DNA from: Paraburkholderia caballeronis
GTDB lineage: Bacteria > Pseudomonadota > Gammaproteobacteria > Burkholderiales > Burkholderiaceae
Length of the DNA stretch: 64,000 bases
NCBI RefSeq assembly: GCF_900104845.1
Contig: NZ_FNSR01000002.1
Location: 372,001 to 436,000, forward strand
Direction of reading: 5' to 3'
Each line of letters opens with the position of its first letter. Within the stretch, counting starts at the first letter, position 1. A program made the position numbers and the translations under genes. Below, piece by piece: positions 33,955 through 42,291 of this stretch. Under the pieces are notes generated by a model. It saw only the letters and a list, made by a program, of their open reading frames with translations. It did no database searches and was not told the origin of the DNA.

Positions 33955-35408
33955 GCGCGCGCCGCGCGCCGCGCCGGTCGTCGCACGACTCGCGCGGACG
34001 GCTTTTCGCGCTCGCGCCGCTGACGCTCGTGCTCGCCGCGTGCATGACGGTCGGGCCGAACTACAAGCTGCCGGATAACGCGCTCGTCAACGCGCCGCTG
34101 GCGAACGCGCCGCTCGACAGCGCCGGCGCGCCGGTTTCGCAGGACCCGGTACCGTCGAACTGGTGGCGTCTGTACGACGACCCGGTGCTGGACCAATTGG
34201 TCGAGGACGCGCTGAAGTCGAACACCGACCTGCGGGTCGCGGCGGCGAACCTCGCGCGCTCGCGCGCGGCGCTCGCGGTCGCCGACGCGCAGGGCGGTTT
34301 CTCCGGCGGCGCGACCGCCGCGTTCGAGCGCGCGCAGGAATCGGCCGAGCAGTATCTGCTGTTCAGCAAGCTGCCGGTCGAGAACGAAGGCAACGTCGGC
34401 ATCAGCATCTCGTACGAAGTCGATCTGTTCGGCAAGCTGCGGCGCGGCGTCGAGGCCGCGCGCGCCGACAGCGACGCGGTCGAGGCGGCCGGCGACCTCG
34501 CGCGGATCGCGGTCGTCGCGGACGTCGTGCGCGCGTACGTCGAATCGTGCTCGGCGGCCGAGGAACTCGCGATCGCGCAGGACTCGCTGAAGCTGCAACG
34601 CGAACGCGTCGATCTGTCCAAGCGGCTGCGCGACGCCGGGCGCGGCAACCAGCCGGACGTCACGCGCGGCGTCACGCAGGTGCAGACGCTCGCCGCCGAC
34701 ATCCCGCGTTTCGTGTCCCGCCGCCGCATCGCGCAGTATCAACTGGCGATGCTGCTCGCGCGCTCGCCCGCCGACCTGCCGCCGGGCGCGCTCGCGTGCG
34801 AGCGTCTGCCGAGGCTGAACCAGCCGATTCCGGTCGGCGACGGCGCGACGCTGCTGAAGCGCCGCCCCGACGTGCGCGAGGCGGAACGGCAACTGGCGGC
34901 GTCGACCGCGCGGATCGGCGTCGCCGTTGGCGAGATGTATCCGTCGATCTCGATCGGCGCGTCGACCGGATCGACCGGCATTCTCGGCGACCTGCTCTCG
35001 CCGGAGACGAACCGCTGGGCGTTCGGTCCGCTGATTAGCTGGACGTTCCCGGCCAACGGGCAGCGCGCGCGCGTGCGCGAAACCGAGGCGGCGACGGGCG
35101 GCGCGCTCGCGCACTTCGACGGCGTCGTGCTGAACGCGCTGCGCGAAACGCAGACGAGCCTCGCGACCTATGCGGCCGACTATCAGCGCGCGGAATCGCT
35201 GCGGACCGCGTACGAGTCGGCGCGCGTGTCGGCCGATGAAACGCACCGGCTTTACGCGGCCGGGCGCGAGTCGTTCATCTCGGACCTCGACGCGACGCGC
35301 ACGCTGACCTCGGTGCATGCGCAGGTCGCGGCGGCGGAAGGCCAGGTCGCGCTCGATCAGGTGCGGTTGTTCCAGTCGCTGGGCGGGGGATGGGAGAAGG
35401 AGGAGTAA
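33951..35408 (+). CDS. NodT family outer-membrane efflux lipoprotein
   Basis: TolC-like outer-membrane factor of 485 residues. The signal peptide ends in a lipobox LVLAAC, with Cys31 as the lipidation site, followed by MTVGPNYKLP, the family's usual start. Two outer-membrane-efflux repeats are recognisable, with NWWRLYDDPVLDQLVEDALKS in the first and WTFPANGQRARVRETEAA in the second. It completes the tripartite export system with the FUSC and HlyD proteins. ATG 33951 overlaps the HlyD stop by four bases. Confidence 0.93.
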   Translation: MSARRAPRRSSHDSRGRLFALAPLTLVLAACMTVGPNYKLPDNALVNAPLANAPLDSAGAPVSQDPVPSNWWRLYDDPVLDQLVEDALKSNTDLRVAAANLARSRAALAVADAQGGFSGGATAAFERAQESAEQYLLFSKLPVENEGNVGISISYEVDLFGKLRRGVEAARADSDAVEAAGDLARIAVVADVVRAYVESCSAAEELAIAQDSLKLQRERVDLSKRLRDAGRGNQPDVTRGVTQVQTLAADIPRFVSRRRIAQYQLAMLLARSPADLPPGALACERLPRLNQPIPVGDGATLLKRRPDVREAERQLAASTARIGVAVGEMYPSISIGASTGSTGILGDLLSPETNRWAFGPLISWTFPANGQRARVRETEAATGGALAHFDGVVLNALRETQTSLATYAADYQRAESLRTAYESARVSADETHRLYAAGRESFISDLDATRTLTSVHAQVAAAEGQVALDQVRLFQSLGGGWEKEE

Positions 35409-35711
35409 GCGGGTGTGAGGTTTCGTCGTGGTTCGCGTTCGACCGGACCACGGCCTTCAATGCCGGATTCAAGCCTTCTGCCGGCCCCACTGCGTGGAAA
35501 TCCGGCGTTGCGCTTTCAGCCAACATCGCCCGACGCGAATGACAGGACGCGCCTCCTTCGTCGCGCCTCCTGTCAATCCCGTTGCCGCCCGCTTCCAGCG
35601 CGTAGTTCGCAGCGCCCCTGCATTCCCGCTTTCCACCTCACCCCGCCTCCCACCGCGTCCGCGGCACGCGGCTTGCTGAACCGTCGGCGTCGCCCCTTCG
35701 AGCGCCGCACG
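35409..35711. other. Intergenic region, no gene seen
   Basis: No coding frame is supported; GC3 bias drops compared with both neighbours. It presumably carries the promoter of the next operon, but no consensus element was recognised. Confidence 0.4.
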
Positions 35712-36776
35712 ATGAAGCCCGACCTGCCCGCCATTCCCCGCCCCGCCGCTGCCGACGACGATCCGCTGCGCTACGTCGAACGCCTGCTCGACACGCTCGA
35801 CGTGCCGGTCGGCAGCGACACGATCGGCCCGGCGAGCCGCACGCTCACGCGCTCGCTGCCGACGCTGCCGCAACCGGGCGACGGGCAGACGCTGCTGCGC
35901 TGGCGCATGCTCGCGGCGATCGCCGCGCGCGACCTGTCACTGGTGAAAATCTACGAAGCGCACGCGGACGCCGCCGCGATCCTCGCGGAACTCGGCGCCG
36001 CGCAGCCGGGACGCGGCACCGTGTGGGCCGTATGGGCGGCGCAGATGCCGGATGCGGTCGTGCGGATCGTCCGGCGCGACGGCGAACTCGCGCGGCTGAC
36101 CGGCGTGAAGGCGTGGTGCTCGGGCGCGGCGTTCGCCACGGACGCGCTCGTCACCTGCACCGGCGACGACGGCCGGCCGTGGCTCGGGGCGGTCGAACTC
36201 GCGCAGCCGGGCGTCGAAGTCGTCACGCGCGGCTGGCACGCGGTCGGCATGCACGCGACCGGCAGCGTCGAAGTGCATTTCGATGACGCGGCCGCGCGGC
36301 TCGTCGGCCGTCCGAATGCGTATCTGGAACGCGCGGGGTTCTGGTTCGGCGCGGCCGGCATCGCCGCCTGCTGGTACGGCGCGGCGGCCGCGCTCGCGAC
36401 CCGCCTCGCGCACGCGGCCACGCGGCGCGACGATCCGCATCTGCGCGCGCATCTCGGCGCGGCCGATGCCGCGTTATCGGCCGCCCGCGCGCTGTTGCGC
36501 GAGACCGCTGAGCAGATCGACCGCGCGCCGACATCGGATGCGCTGGCGCCCGCCTTGCGGGTCCGCGCGGCGGTCGAGACCGCCGTCGAAGCGGTGCTGC
36601 ATGCGACGGCCCGCGGCCTCGGCGCGGCGCCGTTCTGCCGCGACCGCCGGTTCGCGCGGATGGCCGCCGACCTGCCGGTGTTCGTGCGCCAGAGCCACGC
36701 GGAGCACGACCTCGCGACGCTCGGCGGCGCGCTCGCGGCCGACGCCGCAACGGAGCGCGAAGCATGGTCTCTCTGA
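35712..36776 (+). CDS. Acyl-CoA dehydrogenase family protein
   Basis: Flavoprotein-like enzyme of 354 residues, slightly shorter than typical acyl-CoA dehydrogenases. The middle beta domain is recognisable in GELARLTGVKAWCSGAAFATDALVTC and the helical domain in GFWFGAAGIAACWYGAAAALATRLAH. The catalytic base is not obvious, so substrate and even activity are uncertain. It starts an operon with a NodS-like methyltransferase (13-base overlap) and a family-2 glycosyltransferase (four-base overlap). In related bacteria such an acyl-CoA dehydrogenase often occurs with those two and a PIG-L deacetylase; no deacetylase is present here. Confidence 0.8.
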   Translation: MKPDLPAIPRPAAADDDPLRYVERLLDTLDVPVGSDTIGPASRTLTRSLPTLPQPGDGQTLLRWRMLAAIAARDLSLVKIYEAHADAAAILAELGAAQPGRGTVWAVWAAQMPDAVVRIVRRDGELARLTGVKAWCSGAAFATDALVTCTGDDGRPWLGAVELAQPGVEVVTRGWHAVGMHATGSVEVHFDDAAARLVGRPNAYLERAGFWFGAAGIAACWYGAAAALATRLAHAATRRDDPHLRAHLGAADAALSAARALLRETAEQIDRAPTSDALAPALRVRAAVETAVEAVLHATARGLGAAPFCRDRRFARMAADLPVFVRQSHAEHDLATLGGALAADAATEREAWSL

Positions 36777-37384
36777 CCACCGCCGCACGCGCGCGCTACT
36801 TCGACGCGAAGTTCGCGGCCGACGACGACCCCTGGCGCTATCGTGACAGCTGGTACGAGCGCCGCAAGCGCGACCTCGTGCTTGCCGCGCTGCCGCATGC
36901 GCGTTACCGCTCGGCGTTCGAACCCGGATGCGCGAACGGCGAGTTGTCCGCGCACCTTGCGCCGCGCTGCGAGCGCCTGTTGAGCGCCGACTTCGCGCCG
37001 ACCGCGCTCGCTCTCGCGCAACGCCGCGTCGCGCGTTTCGCGCACGTCAGCGTCGAGCGCCGCGCGATGCCGGACGACTGGCCGGCGGGCCGCTTCGATC
37101 TGATCGTCATCAGCGAATTCGCGTACTACCTGAGCCGCGAGCAATGCGCGACGCTGGCCGACCTCGGATGCGCATCGCTCGAAGCGGGCGGCACGCTGCT
37201 GTGCTGTCACTGGCGACACGGCGGCGAGGCGTGGATGCTCGATCCGGCCGACGTCCATGCGCGATTCGATGCGCGCGACGCGCTGCACAGGCACACCCGC
37301 ATCGAGGATCGCGACTTCCTGCTCGACGTGTGGACCCGCGAAACCGATACGCCCCCCCTCCCACCACCGGAGCACGACGCATGA
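36764..37384 (+). CDS. SAM-dependent methyltransferase, NodS-like
   Basis: Protein of 206 residues with a class I methyltransferase fold. It begins with YFDAKFAADDDPWRYRDSWYERRKR, the NodS-type lead, then motif I FEPGCANGELSAHLAPRC, an acidic end of strand 2 in LLSADFAP, and FDLIVISEFAYYLS as motif IV region. NodS methylates the amino sugar of Nod factors, but most relatives act on other metabolites. Tight overlaps with the acyl-CoA dehydrogenase and glycosyltransferase genes indicate a shared pathway, perhaps decoration of a lipid or small glycoconjugate, which remains unproven. Confidence 0.87.
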   Translation: MVSLTTAARARYFDAKFAADDDPWRYRDSWYERRKRDLVLAALPHARYRSAFEPGCANGELSAHLAPRCERLLSADFAPTALALAQRRVARFAHVSVERRAMPDDWPAGRFDLIVISEFAYYLSREQCATLADLGCASLEAGGTLLCCHWRHGGEAWMLDPADVHARFDARDALHRHTRIEDRDFLLDVWTRETDTPPLPPPEHDA

Positions 37385-38031
37385 TCGGCATCGTGATTCC
37401 CGCGCACAACGAAGCCGACCTGCTCGCTCGCTGCCTGCGCGCCGCGTGTACGGCGACCGCACGCCATCATGCGCACAGCGGCGAGATCGCGCGGATCGTC
37501 GTCGTGCTCGACGCGTGCAGCGACGGCAGCGACGCGATCTGCGCGGCGTTCGACGTCGATACGATCGCCGTCGATGCGCGCAACGTCGGCATCGCGCGCG
37601 CCAGAGGCACTGCACATCTGCTCGATCGCGGCGCACGCTGGCTCGCGTTCACCGACGCGGACAGCATGGTTGCGCCCGACTGGTTGAGCGAGCAACTGGC
37701 GCTCGGCGCGGACGCGGTATGCGGGCCGGTCGACATCGACGACTGGTCCGCGCATCCGCCGCAAACGCGCGACGCGTTCGCCCGCGCGTATGTCGATGCG
37801 GACGGCCACCGGCACGTGCACGGCGCAAACCTCGGCGTCAGCGCGGCCGCGTACCGGCTCGCGGGCGGCTTCGAGCCGCTCGAATGCGCGGAGGACGTCG
37901 CGCTCGTCTGCGCGCTGCTCGCGGCCGGCGTGCGCGTCGCGTGGAGCGCGCGGCCGCGCGTCGTCACCAGTGCGCGGCGGATCGCGCGCGTGCGCGGCGG
38001 CTTCGCGGACACGCTCGCGCGGATGGGCTGA
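37381..38031 (+). CDS. Family 2 glycosyltransferase
   Basis: GT-A fold transferase of 216 residues. It starts IGIVIPAHNEADLLARCLRA. The nucleotide-sugar and metal-binding part includes VVLDACSDGSD and the DxD-like FTDADSMVAPDWL, and NLGVSAAAYRLAGGFEPLEC with the EDVAL motif forms the acceptor side. There is no membrane segment. It is the last gene of the acyl-CoA dehydrogenase/methyltransferase operon (ATGA overlap) and ends 26 bases from the convergent SDR gene. Donor and acceptor are unknown. Confidence 0.9.
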   Translation: MIGIVIPAHNEADLLARCLRAACTATARHHAHSGEIARIVVVLDACSDGSDAICAAFDVDTIAVDARNVGIARARGTAHLLDRGARWLAFTDADSMVAPDWLSEQLALGADAVCGPVDIDDWSAHPPQTRDAFARAYVDADGHRHVHGANLGVSAAAYRLAGGFEPLECAEDVALVCALLAAGVRVAWSARPRVVTSARRIARVRGGFADTLARMG

Positions 38032-38057
38032 AACGCGCCCGCGCGCCGACGCTCAAG

Positions 38058-38846
38058 TCACTTCACGTTGCGATACCGCCCGGCCGGCAGCGCCTGCAGG
38101 AAATTCGGCACCATCGCCGCGCGCGCGCTGTCGTACGCGGCCCATTGCGCGGCATCCGGCAGCGGCGGAATCGTGATCGTCTCGCGACGGTCGTAACCGA
38201 CCAGCGCCGCATCGACCAGATCGCCGACCTCCATCACCGCCGCCAGCGAGTTCACGTCGCGGCCCGCGTGGTCCCAGATTTCGGTGCGCGTCGCGGACGG
38301 CAGCACCGCCTGCACATAAACGCCCTTCGGCCCGAGTTCGAGATGCAGTCCTTGCGACAGGAACTGCACGAATGCCTTCGTCGCGCCATAAACGGTCATG
38401 CCGAATTCCGGTGCGAGCCCGACCACCGAGCCGATGTTGACGATCGAGCCGCGGCCTTCCCGGACGAAGCGCGGCGCGACCGCCGCCGCGAGCCGCGCGA
38501 GCGCGGTCGCGTTCAGGTCGATGACCCGCGCGACATTCTCGACGCCCTGCTCGACGAACGTGCCGGCCGCCGTCGAACCCGCGTTGTTCACCAGCACGCC
38601 GATGCTTGCGTCGTCGCGCAGCCGCGCTTCGACCTGCGCGAGGTCGTCGCGATTGGTGAGGTCCGCGCGAACGATGTCCACCTTCACGCGATAGTCCGCG
38701 CGCAGGCGCTTCGCGAGTTCCTCCAGACGCGCGCGGTCGCGCGCGACCAGCACGAGGTCGTGCCCGCGCTTCGCGAAGCGGTCGGCATACACCGCGCCGA
38801 TCCCCGTGGACGCACCGGTAATCAGCACAGCAGGTTGAGCAGCCAT
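38058..38846 (-). CDS. SDR family oxidoreductase
   Basis: Short-chain dehydrogenase/reductase of 262 residues with intact motifs: TGASTGIGAVYADRFAKRG for the dinucleotide, VLVNNAGS, and a catalytic Ser (IVNIGSVVGL) with YGATK. The sequence resembles the DltE/YdfG-like group. It is divergent from a TetR gene across 128 bases carrying two matching dyads, so it is very likely repressed by that TetR protein, as is common for this gene pair. Substrate is unknown. Confidence 0.92.
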   Translation of the reverse strand: MAAQPAVLITGASTGIGAVYADRFAKRGHDLVLVARDRARLEELAKRLRADYRVKVDIVRADLTNRDDLAQVEARLRDDASIGVLVNNAGSTAAGTFVEQGVENVARVIDLNATALARLAAAVAPRFVREGRGSIVNIGSVVGLAPEFGMTVYGATKAFVQFLSQGLHLELGPKGVYVQAVLPSATRTEIWDHAGRDVNSLAAVMEVGDLVDAALVGYDRRETITIPPLPDAAQWAAYDSARAAMVPNFLQALPAGRYRNVK

Positions 38847-38893
38847 CGAGTTTCTCCAGTGATTTTCGATCGGGTCGATTGCATTCTTCTAAA

Positions 38894-38935
38894 CATGACA
38901 GTCATCATGTTTAAATTATCATGATGCCCGTCATG
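38894..38935. promoter_or_regulatory. Two tandem CATGA-N6-TCATG operator dyads
   Basis: The first dyad, at 38894-38909, is CATGACAGTCATCATG. It extends to perfect eight-base arms AAACATGA/TCATGTTT at 38891-38912. The second, at 38920-38935, is CATGATGCCCGTCATG. Their centres are 26 bases apart between the divergent SDR and TetR genes, which fits two TetR dimers covering both promoters. Confidence 0.75.
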
Positions 38936-38974
38936 TATCATGTCAAGCGTTGACGATGAAAAACGGGAGCCACG

Positions 38975-39547
38975 ATGAGGGTGAGTCGCGAGCAGGTTGC
39001 CGAAAACCGGCAGAAGATTCTGGCCGCCGCGAGCCGTCTGTTCCGCGAACGCGGCTTCGACGCGGTGACGGTCGCCGACGTGATGAAGGCCGCTGGCCTC
39101 ACGCATGGCGGTTTTTATGGCTATTTCAGGTCGAAGGACGACCTGATCGCGCAAACGCTCGCGCACGTGTACGCGCAGGGCGCGGCCGCAGAAACGGATG
39201 TTGCGCGTTATGCGGCGAACTATCTGTCGCCGTCGCACCGGGACAACCTCGCGGGCGGCTGCCCGACTGCCGCGCTCGGCGCGGAAACGGTGCGCCAGTC
39301 GCCCGACGCGCGCGCGGCGATGGCGAACGGACTGCGGCAACAGATCGAGCGTCTGAGCCGGGGTATTCCCGGCCTGCAGGCAGCCCAGGCGCGAAAAGCC
39401 GCGATAGGCAGTTGGTCCGCGATGGTCGGCGCGGTGATCCTCGCGCGCCTCGTCGACGACCCGGCGCTGTCCGACGAGGTGCTAGAAGCGACACGCTCAT
39501 GGATCGGCGAGCGCAATGCACCCGATGAAAAAATGAAATCGCGGTGA
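38975..39547 (+). CDS. TetR/AcrR family transcriptional regulator
   Basis: Repressor-type regulator of 190 residues. The helix-turn-helix (about 8-52) reads NRQKILAAASRLFRERGFDA with TVADVMKAAGLTHGGFYGYF. The ligand domain contains NLAGGCPTAALGAETVRQS, a motif seen in a common TetR subgroup next to reductases. GGGAGCCACG precedes ATG 38975. Autoregulation and control of the SDR gene through the dyads at 38894-38935 is the expected mode. The bidirectional terminator at 39609-39649 follows. Confidence 0.93.
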   Translation: MRVSREQVAENRQKILAAASRLFRERGFDAVTVADVMKAAGLTHGGFYGYFRSKDDLIAQTLAHVYAQGAAAETDVARYAANYLSPSHRDNLAGGCPTAALGAETVRQSPDARAAMANGLRQQIERLSRGIPGLQAAQARKAAIGSWSAMVGAVILARLVDDPALSDEVLEATRSWIGERNAPDEKMKSR

Positions 39548-39608
39548 TGCTATCGCTGCGATAGACGATCGCAATCGACTGCATAACGAACCGTTCTGAA
39601 GCACGAAA

Positions 39609-39649
39609 AAAGCCCGGAGGCCGCGCGTTATGCGCGGCCTCCGGGCTTT
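39609..39649. terminator. Bidirectional intrinsic terminator
   Basis: An 18-bp perfect stem (39609-39626 with 39632-39649) around a five-base loop, rich in GC and flanked by A-run and T-run ends (GAAAAAAGCCC...GGGCTTTA). It lies between convergent TetR and DUF4148 genes and should serve both. Confidence 0.88.
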
Positions 39650-39678
39650 ATCGCTTGATCCGTTCGATCGAACGCGGC

Positions 39679-39993
39679 TTAACGCGCGTTGTAGATCGGC
39701 GGCGAATAGCTGGTCGCCGCGCCGTCGTGACCGCCGCCGCTTTGCGATGAGCCGGCCGCGACCGGGCCATAACCGGTGGCTTCGGCGCCGTTCTGCTGCA
39801 CGCGGGCCTGCGCGGCCTGAATGTCGTCCGGATAATGCGGGTCGTTCAGGTTCGGACGATAACCGGCCTTTTCCAGCTGGATCAGCTGGTTGCGCACTTC
39901 GGCGCGGGTCAGCGGTTGATTGGATTGAGCGAACGAAACCGCCGGCACGACGAGCACAGCGGCAACCGCAACAGCCTTGATAAGCGACTTCAT
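39679..39993 (-). CDS. DUF4148 domain exported protein
   Basis: Protein of 104 residues from ATG 39993 (GGAGG upstream). A signal peptide (MKSLIKAVAVAAVLVVPAVS FAQ, cleaved after about residue 22) precedes the DUF4148 motif LTRAEVRNQLIQLEKAGYRPN, followed by the usual HYPDDIQAAQARV and a Ser/Gly-rich end. DUF4148 proteins are small, periplasmic, abundant in Burkholderia-group bacteria, and of unknown function. Monocistronic, with a terminator downstream. Confidence 0.92.
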   Translation of the reverse strand: MKSLIKAVAVAAVLVVPAVSFAQSNQPLTRAEVRNQLIQLEKAGYRPNLNDPHYPDDIQAAQARVQQNGAEATGYGPVAAGSSQSGGGHDGAATSYSPPIYNAR

Positions 39994-40382
39994 GATGAGC
40001 ACCTCCGAAAATTTGCCGGATCGCAGGCGCCCGCCTGCAACCGTTGAACAGGAGTCTAGAGACTCCGCGAACCCGGATAAATGCTCGCAGCGCGAAATCA
40101 CTGTTTTCCTCAGATAGACAATCGCTGCATATGCACGCCCACGGTGCAAAACGTCCATGCAACGCTGCTTCGCATGGCTGACACAATGTGTGTCTGCGGG
40201 GTGACACTCTCGTCCGACCGCTGACCCTCGCGTTATAACCTCATTCGCCGTAGGGTCGCGCTCGGCCTGACTATCACGGTTAATCCCTGTTTCCGGCACG
40301 GAACGTGCACGCGAATCGCTCCGGGTTTCGACGACGTTTCGACAACAACACGGACCGCGCAGCGGCACGGAGACACCGACCC
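39994..40382. other. Divergent intergenic region before the mxa operon
   Basis: About 390 bases with clearly lower GC than the flanking genes. It must contain promoters for DUF4148 (minus) and mxaR (plus). A perfect dyad GACACA-ATG-TGTGTC occurs at 40180-40194, and a TATAAC at 40234-40239 resembles a -10 box, without a good -35 at the right distance. Confidence 0.5.
40180..40194. promoter_or_regulatory. Inverted repeat upstream of mxaR
   Basis: GACACA-ATG-TGTGTC, six-base perfect arms, about 190 bases before the mxaR start. It could be a regulator site for the mxa operon. The binder is unknown. Confidence 0.4.
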
Positions 40383-41402
40383 ATGAGCGCCGACGAACGG
40401 CTGCAAGACTGGCGCCGCGATGCATTGCGGCTCGAAGAAGAAGTCACGAAGAGCGTGATCGGCCAGCAGACGGTCGTCCGGCTCATCAACATCGCGCTGT
40501 TCGCCCGCGGGCACGTGCTGCTGGAAGGCGGCGTCGGCGTCGGCAAGACGACCGTGCTGCGCGCATTCGCGCGCGCGGTCGGCGGCGACTTCGCGCGGGT
40601 CGAAGGGACCATCGACCTGATGCCCGGCGACCTCGTCTATCACACGTACGTGGACGCGGAAGGCCGCCCGCATATCGAGCCCGGCCCGCTGCTGCGCCAC
40701 GGCGAAAGTCTCACGACGTTCTTCTTCAACGAGATCAATCGCGCGCGTCCGCAGGTGCAGTCGCTGCTGCTGCGCGCGATGGCCGAGCGGTCGGTGTCCG
40801 CGTTCGATCGCGAATACCGCTTTCCGTCGATGACGGTGTTCGCCGATCGCAACAAGGTCGAAAAGGAAGAGACGTTCGAACTCGCGTCGGCCGCGCGCGA
40901 CCGCTTCCTGTTCGAACTGAACATGCCGACACCCGCCGATGACGACGTGCGCCGCGCGGTCGTGTTCGATCCCGCGTATCACGATCCCGATACGCTGCTG
41001 CAACGCATCACGCCCGGCATCGTGCAATGGCAGCAGTTGAACGACGTCGGCGTCGCGATCCAGCGAAGTGTAACCGCGAGCGATACGATTACCCGCTACG
41101 TGCTCGACATCTGGCGCGCGACCGAAACGCCGCGCGCGTTCGGCATCGAACTCGACAACGTCGACATGGACCGGCTGATCGTCGCCGGCGCGAGTCCGCG
41201 CGGCATCAGCGCGCTGGTGCGCGCGGCGCGCGTCGTCGCGTGGCTCGCGGAGCGCACGCATCTGCTGCCCGACGACATCCATGCGGTGCTGCTGCCCGCG
41301 CTCGGGCATCGCGTGTTCTTCTCGCCTGTGTACGAACTGCGGCGCGCCGAACTGGCCGATTCGCTGATCGCGCAGATCGTCGCGAAAGTCGCGGTACCGT
41401 GA
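40383..41402 (+). CDS. mxaR: MoxR family AAA+ ATPase
   Basis: Cytoplasmic ATPase of 339 residues. Walker A is GGVGVGKTT (about residue 44), Walker B FFFNEINRARPQ, and the sensor and lid regions continue through ARDRFLFELNMPTP. MoxR ATPases act with VWA-domain partners to mature enzymes. The mxa/mox version is needed for active methanol dehydrogenase in methylotrophs. It begins a six-gene operon (mxaRSACKL order) whose members overlap by four bases or nearly so, facing away from xoxF. GGAG lies 11 bases before ATG 40383. The identity rests on gene order as well as motifs. Confidence 0.88.
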   Translation: MSADERLQDWRRDALRLEEEVTKSVIGQQTVVRLINIALFARGHVLLEGGVGVGKTTVLRAFARAVGGDFARVEGTIDLMPGDLVYHTYVDAEGRPHIEPGPLLRHGESLTTFFFNEINRARPQVQSLLLRAMAERSVSAFDREYRFPSMTVFADRNKVEKEETFELASAARDRFLFELNMPTPADDDVRRAVVFDPAYHDPDTLLQRITPGIVQWQQLNDVGVAIQRSVTASDTITRYVLDIWRATETPRAFGIELDNVDMDRLIVAGASPRGISALVRAARVVAWLAERTHLLPDDIHAVLLPALGHRVFFSPVYELRRAELADSLIAQIVAKVAVP

Positions 41403-41412
41403 TACGCGAAAC

Positions 41413-42291
41413 GTGACCCCTACGATGGACGTGCTACGCGAATTCCACTACCGCCTGCCCGGACGCGCGGGCGGCTTTCGTCCCGGCTCGCATCCGGGCA
41501 CGAGCTTCGGCGTCGGCCAGGCGTTCGCGCTGCATGCGCGGCTCTTCGATCATCCCGATCCGCGCCGCGTCGATCTGCGCGCGAGCCTGCGCTCGGTGCC
41601 GCGCGAATGGCTCGTGCGGCTGAACCTGCAACGCGTCGCGGTGCCGGTGCATCTGCTGATCGACGTATCGGCGTCGATGCACTTCGGCTCGCGGCGCACC
41701 AAGCTGGCGAGCGCCGCGGAGTTCGCCGCGGCGCTCGGTTATAGCGCGTTTCGCGCCGGCGATCGCGTCGGCATGCTCGCGTTCGACGACGCGCCGCGCG
41801 ACGACCTGTATCTGCCCGCGCGCTACGGCCGTGCGACCGGCGACGCGATGGCGGCCGCGCTGCTGCGTTGCGAGCCGCCGCAACGCGAGCCGGGGTCCGG
41901 CATCGACGGACTGGCGCGCACGTTCGGCCGTATCGCGGGCGAAGCGGGGCTGGTGTTCGTCGTGTCCGACTTTCACTGGCCGCTCGACGGGCTGCCGGCT
42001 GCGCTCGATCTGCTCGTGAACGCCTGCGTGGTGCCGATGGTCGTGTGGGACGATGCGGAGGTCGAGCCGCCTGCTTCGGGCGCGCTGCTGCGCGTGCACG
42101 ATGCGGAGACCGGTGCGCCGCGTACGCTGTGGCTGCGCGAACGGACGCGTGCATCCTGGCGCGAGCGCGTGGCGCAGCGGCGCGCGACGCTCGTGCGCGC
42201 GTTCGGCCAGCGCGGCATCCGGCCGTTCTGGATGAACGGCGGGTTCGATGCGGACCGGCTCACGCAATACTTCGAGGAGATCGCGGCATGA
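41413..42291 (+). CDS. mxaS: DUF58 protein, MxaS-like
   Basis: Protein of 292 residues (288 if the in-frame ATG 41425 is the start; neither has a clear ribosome binding site). DUF58/VWA-like: it opens with LREFHYRLPGRAGGFRPGSH and has a metal-binding-like VPVHLLIDVSASMHFGS (a MIDAS DxSxS pattern) at about 80. DUF58 proteins are typical MoxR partners. In the mxa operon MxaS is implicated in methanol dehydrogenase maturation, probably metal insertion. It lies 10 bases after mxaR and overlaps mxaA by four bases. Confidence 0.85.
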   Translation: MTPTMDVLREFHYRLPGRAGGFRPGSHPGTSFGVGQAFALHARLFDHPDPRRVDLRASLRSVPREWLVRLNLQRVAVPVHLLIDVSASMHFGSRRTKLASAAEFAAALGYSAFRAGDRVGMLAFDDAPRDDLYLPARYGRATGDAMAAALLRCEPPQREPGSGIDGLARTFGRIAGEAGLVFVVSDFHWPLDGLPAALDLLVNACVVPMVVWDDAEVEPPASGALLRVHDAETGAPRTLWLRERTRASWRERVAQRRATLVRAFGQRGIRPFWMNGGFDADRLTQYFEEIAA

